Shown piece after piece: positions 6,529 to 8,353 of a stretch of DNA of 8,353 nucleotides. This stretch comes from Candidatus Gerdarchaeota archaeon. GTDB taxonomy: Archaea > Asgardarchaeota > Heimdallarchaeia > JABLTI01. Position 1 is the stretch's first letter. Every line of letters begins with the position of its first letter. The notes under the pieces are model-generated. The model had not been told where the DNA came from. It was given only the letters and a program-made list of their open reading frames with translations, and searched no databases. A program made the translations under genes and the position numbers. The stretch lies in assembly GCA_016840945.1 (NCBI GenBank), contig JAEORJ010000409.1:1-8353 (forward strand), read 5' to 3'.

Positions 6529-7293
6529 TTGAACCTAGAGAACGAAATAAAAATCTTACAAGAAATTACTTTCAATTCTTGGCCTGCAAAAAAAGTCCAT
6601 TTACTAAATGGCTGGATCATTCGATTAGCTGAAGGAATAACAAAACGAGCAAACAGCGTCTTGCCATTAACTTACTTTGGTGATGATGTTGAGAAGGATA
6701 TTGCTCATGTCGAGTCGATTTATAAAAAACATGATTTAGATGTAATCTTTCAAATCCCAGATCATCATGAACCGGTTCTTCTAATTGACGCTTTGCGTTC
6801 CAGAGGATACACTGAATTTGATGAATCAATGGTTATGTCAAATTCAATTGCTAAATTAAACGAATTAGCAATAAATGACGATTATGATTATAGTATAAAT
6901 GTTGAACCAACAGAACAATGGTTTGAAGCTTTAAAATCGATTAATAATTCAAACAGCACAAGGATAAATGGTGTAAAGAAAATAATTAACAGAATAGATT
7001 CCTTAAAAACTGGTTTTGTTATAGCAAAAAAAGCCAATCAGATTGTAGGTGTTGGTTTAGCAATAATTGATCGTGAATACCTTGGAGTCTATAATATGGC
7101 CACTCATCCAGATTGTCGTAGGCAAGGAATTGCTCAAACAATTATTCATGAAATGATTAACTGGGGGAAAGAACATTCAGCAACGAAAATCTACCTTCAA
7201 GTTCAAGGGGATAATTCAAATGCTATTCAATTGTATCGTAAAATCGGTTTTATTACCCATCATTATTATCGATACTATATTTTAAGGGAATAA
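6529..7293 (+). CDS. GNAT-family N-acetyltransferase, two-part
   Basis: A 254-residue protein. The C-terminal half (about 120-254) is a GNAT domain: a beta strand with YNMATHP (188-194), then CRRQGIA (196-202), matching the acetyl-CoA pyrophosphate-binding motif Q/R-x-x-G-x-G/A. It ends with QVQGDNSNAIQLYRKIGF (224-241), the classic N-x-x-A-x-x-L-Y-x-x-x-GF segment. The N-terminal half holds NGWIIRLAEGITKRANSVLP (27-46), characteristic of a GNAT subfamily in which a degenerate first domain precedes the active one. The substrate amine is unknown. The start is TTG 6529: no ATG occurs before residue 101, and the N-terminal family motif needs this start. GGGG at 6517-6520 is a weak ribosome binding site eight bases before it. 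A three-codon ATG frame (6521-6532) overlaps the start codon. Confidence 0.85.
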   Translation: MNLENEIKILQEITFNSWPAKKVHLLNGWIIRLAEGITKRANSVLPLTYFGDDVEKDIAHVESIYKKHDLDVIFQIPDHHEPVLLIDALRSRGYTEFDESMVMSNSIAKLNELAINDDYDYSINVEPTEQWFEALKSINNSNSTRINGVKKIINRIDSLKTGFVIAKKANQIVGVGLAIIDREYLGVYNMATHPDCRRQGIAQTIIHEMINWGKEHSATKIYLQVQGDNSNAIQLYRKIGFITHHYYRYYILRE

Positions 7294-7325
7294 CCAATTA
7301 ACTTTTAGCTGTTAAAAATGGGGTT

Positions 7326-7347
7326 TTTCAATACTAGAATATTGAAA
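7326..7347 (+). repeat. 8-bp inverted repeat between GNAT and zinc-ribbon genes
   Basis: TTTCAATA (7326-7333) and TATTGAAA (7340-7347) are exact inverse complements around a 6-base spacer. The element lies 32 bases after the GNAT stop and about 30 bases before the TATA-like box of the zinc-ribbon gene. It could be a 3'-end hairpin or an operator for a dimeric regulator. Confidence 0.5.
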
Positions 7348-7375
7348 TGGTTTGCTTGATGTTGTTAAATGAACC

Positions 7376-7387
7376 TTTATTATATAC
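7376..7387 (+). promoter_or_regulatory. TATA box of the zinc-ribbon gene
   Basis: TTTATTATATAC is close to the archaeal TATA consensus (TTTATATA). It is centred about 24 bases before the ATG at 7405, so transcription would begin at or next to the start codon, giving a leaderless message. An AAAGGT at 7388-7393 is too far (11 bases) and too short to be a strong ribosome binding site. Confidence 0.5.
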
Positions 7388-7404
7388 AAAGGTAATAATA
7401 AATT

Positions 7405-7722
7405 ATGTATCAAGAAATTAATGACGAACCAAGATTTATGCCAAAAGATTATCGAGAAAAATATGATAAACCATGTATCCCAGAAGATTTAGAATTAGAC
7501 ACCAATATGGAACATTATGGCATAGGTATAGCACCTTATGACCATCCCTTAAATGGGCATATCCCTATGAGAGGATGCGGAAATTGTAATAGTGATAATG
7601 TATTAGTTATCTATGCTCAATGGAATGTCAGCACTCATTCAGGTGATTCCTATTGGGATTATGAGATCTATTGCAACGACTGTCACAAGTATACATCTCG
7701 TTCTTTTGCTGAAAATGATTGA
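7405..7722 (+). CDS. Small zinc-ribbon protein
   Basis: A 105-residue soluble protein. Cys58 and Cys61 (GCGNCN) and Cys90 and Cys93 (YCNDCHKY) form a CxxC-x28-CxxC pair of knuckles, the usual layout of a four-Cys zinc ribbon. The stretch between them (VLVIYAQWNVSTHSGDSYWD, then YEIY) would form the beta strands of the ribbon and is rich in aromatic residues. The 55 residues before the ribbon are acidic and proline-containing (DEPRFMPKDYREKYDKPCIPEDLE) and look extended. Similar small ribbon proteins act in nucleic acid binding or as adaptors, but I recognise no specific family. The ATG at 7405 follows a good TATA box. The gene is followed by two T runs, so it is likely a single-gene transcript. 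Confidence 0.75.
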   Translation: MYQEINDEPRFMPKDYREKYDKPCIPEDLELDTNMEHYGIGIAPYDHPLNGHIPMRGCGNCNSDNVLVIYAQWNVSTHSGDSYWDYEIYCNDCHKYTSRSFAEND

Positions 7723-7730
7723 AAACTAAA

Positions 7731-7748
7731 TTTTTTTTGTATTTTTTT
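7731..7748 (+). terminator. Double oligo-T terminator after the zinc-ribbon gene
   Basis: Two runs of T, eight at 7731-7738 and seven at 7742-7748, begin eight bases after the stop codon. This is the strongest oligo-T tract in the window and fits factor-independent archaeal termination. It should separate the zinc-ribbon transcript from whatever lies downstream. Confidence 0.6.
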
Positions 7749-7846
7749 ATCTAGTAAATTTATCCGCAGGTTTTAGAGATTTCTACTAAGAGGTTCAAAA
7801 ATTAATTTTTATCCCAATGAAAACCTTAAAATTACATCACAGAATA

Positions 7847-7955
7847 GGGAGAGTAGCAATTTCTGCGTTTTAAGGAAGGGAGACAGGTAATTCCGTAGAT
7901 TAAATTGTTACCTAAACATATTGCTAACTGCAGTAAAATTGCTTAAACCTCTCCT
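7847..7955 (+). ncRNA. Candidate structured RNA or leader before the receiver gene
   Basis: Five helices stack into one elongated fold. GGGAGAG (7847-7853) pairs with CTCTCCT (7949-7955, one G-U pair). GCAATTT (7856-7862) pairs with AAATTGC (7936-7942). CTGC (7863-7866) pairs with GCAG (7930-7933). GTTT (7867-7870) pairs with AAAC (7914-7917). AGGTAA (7885-7890) pairs with TTACCT (7908-7913). The helices are in nested order, separated by bulges and internal loops. No known RNA family was recognised. The fold was found by eye and has no covariation support, so it is a candidate only. Confidence 0.3.
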
Positions 7956-7963
7956 AGAGGTTT
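7945..7963 (+). repeat. Perfect 8-bp hairpin, CCT loop
   Basis: AAACCTCT (7945-7952) and AGAGGTTT (7956-7963) pair perfectly around a 3-base loop, 45 bases before the receiver start. It is the tightest hairpin in the window. Its 5' arm and loop overlap the outermost strand of the longer fold (7949-7955), so the two structures cannot form together. Confidence 0.6.
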
Positions 7964-7974
7964 CGATAATAATC

Positions 7975-7994
7975 TTAAATTAAAAAATATATTA
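7975..7994 (+). promoter_or_regulatory. A/T-only box, candidate promoter of the receiver gene
   Basis: Twenty consecutive A/T bases end 14 bases before the GTG at 8009. A TATA element in the first half would place the transcription start near the GTG, giving a leaderless message. If so, the upstream hairpins would not be part of this mRNA. No Shine-Dalgarno sequence precedes the GTG. Confidence 0.35.
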
Positions 7995-8008
7995 GAGCTG
8001 AGTTTAAA

Positions 8009-8353
8009 GTGACTGATAATGCTAAGAGTTTAAAAATTATGATTGTTGAGGATGATCCCCTCATTAGGCAATTGTTTCAACAAATTCTTAGTGAAAAGGG
8101 TTATAATGTTATTTGTGTAGTAGCAGATGGCGATGAAGCGCTGAAGCAATATCATAAATTAGCTGAAAAACCAGACCTTATAATTTTAGATTTTCGTATT
8201 CCAAAGAAAAATGGGATACAAGTTTCTCAAGAAATTCTTGCTTATAATGAGAGTACAGACATTCTAATGATTAGTGGTGATCCATTATTCGATCAGCGAG
8301 CAGTTTTATCTCGAGGGGTTAATGTTTTACAAAAACCAGTTGATATTACAACT
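8009..8353 (+). CDS. CheY-like response regulator receiver (3' end outside window)
   Basis: 115 residues are visible before the window ends with the frame still open. It is a canonical receiver domain: acidic pair Asp15-Asp16 in KIMIVEDDP (9-17), phosphoacceptor Asp61 in LIILDFRIPKKNG (57-69), Ser89 in ILMISGD (85-91) and Lys109 in VLQKPVD (106-112). All five residues needed for phosphotransfer are present. The start is GTG 8009. ATG 8039 would cut into the first beta strand, and an in-frame TAA stands at 7976. Whether this is a stand-alone receiver or carries an output or kinase domain cannot be told, since the protein runs off the edge just before the last helix. No histidine kinase gene is in the window. 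Phosphorylation by a partner kinase is known for the family and inferred here. Confidence 0.92.
   Translation, partial: MTDNAKSLKIMIVEDDPLIRQLFQQILSEKGYNVICVVADGDEALKQYHKLAEKPDLIILDFRIPKKNGIQVSQEILAYNESTDILMISGDPLFDQRAVLSRGVNVLQKPVDITT

Larger units (their letters stand above)
7749..8008. other. Gene-free stretch with possible structured RNA
   Basis: No convincing open frame occurs here on either strand. The part 7749-7846 is AT-rich with nothing I can name; CCTTAAAATTA at about 7823-7833 could be a TATA box. The part 7847-7963 is more balanced in base composition, contains two copies of AGGGAGA (7846-7852 and 7877-7883), and can form extensive base pairing, described separately. The last part (7975-7994) is a nearly pure A/T box that could serve as promoter for the receiver gene. 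Confidence 0.5.

Noticed and set aside
7299..7316. Short inverted repeats (TTAAC/GTTAA and TTTTA/TAAAA) after the GNAT gene
   Set aside because: Arms of only five A/T-rich bases are expected by chance in this composition.
7788..7800. GAGGTTCAAAA, similar to a tRNA T-loop
   Set aside because: No matching 3' arm, no acceptor or anticodon stem can be paired around it, and no D-loop motif occurs at the right distance.
7817..7873. Small open frame (18 codons) starting ATG AAA ACC
   Set aside because: Very short, no ribosome binding site, no recognisable features, and it ends inside the candidate structured RNA stretch.
1..8353. CRISPR arrays, insertion sequences, tRNA or rRNA genes, defence islands
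   Set aside because: No regularly spaced repeats, no transposase or terminal inverted repeats with target duplication, and no conserved RNA gene motifs were found. The genes do not form a known defence cassette.

Overview
The window is AT-rich and gene-dense. It holds nine protein-coding genes, two of which run off the ends, and no tRNA, rRNA, CRISPR array or recognisable insertion sequence. Several features suggest an archaeon: TATA-like boxes about 25-40 bases before starts, genes with almost no leader and no Shine-Dalgarno sequence next to genes with a clean GGTGA or GAGGT site, GTG and TTG starts, and oligo-T tracts after genes. The mix of single-pass and multi-pass membrane proteins, a receiver domain, a TPR protein and a zinc ribbon would fit an AT-rich Asgard-type (for example Heimdallarchaeia-like) or other mesophilic archaeal genome. 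That placement is inference, and a bacterium is not excluded.

Layout. (1) 2-466, plus: C-terminal part of a protein with a winged-helix-like segment, open at the left edge. (2) 491-2014, minus: a 12-helix major facilitator transporter with long charged tails, convergent with gene 1 across an oligo-T tract. (3) 2192-2899, plus: a membrane-anchored protein with an unassigned Rossmann-like domain, divergent from the transporter. (4) 2920-3954 and 3987-5192, minus: a likely two-gene operon, with a MalY/PatB-type PLP lyase or aminotransferase followed by a membrane acyltransferase of the heparan-alpha-glucosaminide N-acetyltransferase type. (5) 5340-7722, plus: four co-directional genes, namely a two-TPR protein, an HD-domain phosphohydrolase, a GNAT acetyltransferase and a small zinc ribbon. 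The gaps (71-125 bases) contain hairpins and TATA-like boxes, so most are probably transcribed separately. (6) 7723-8008: a 286-base gene-free stretch. (7) 8009 to the right edge, plus: a CheY-like receiver, cut by the window end.

The genes look like ordinary accessory metabolism, transport and signalling, and I see no single coherent pathway. The best non-coding candidate is the stretch before the receiver gene. Bases 7847-7955 can fold into one long multi-part helix, and its outer strand overlaps a perfect 8-bp hairpin at 7945-7963. This looks like a structured RNA or a two-state leader. The best protein candidate for novelty is the membrane-anchored protein at 2192-2899.
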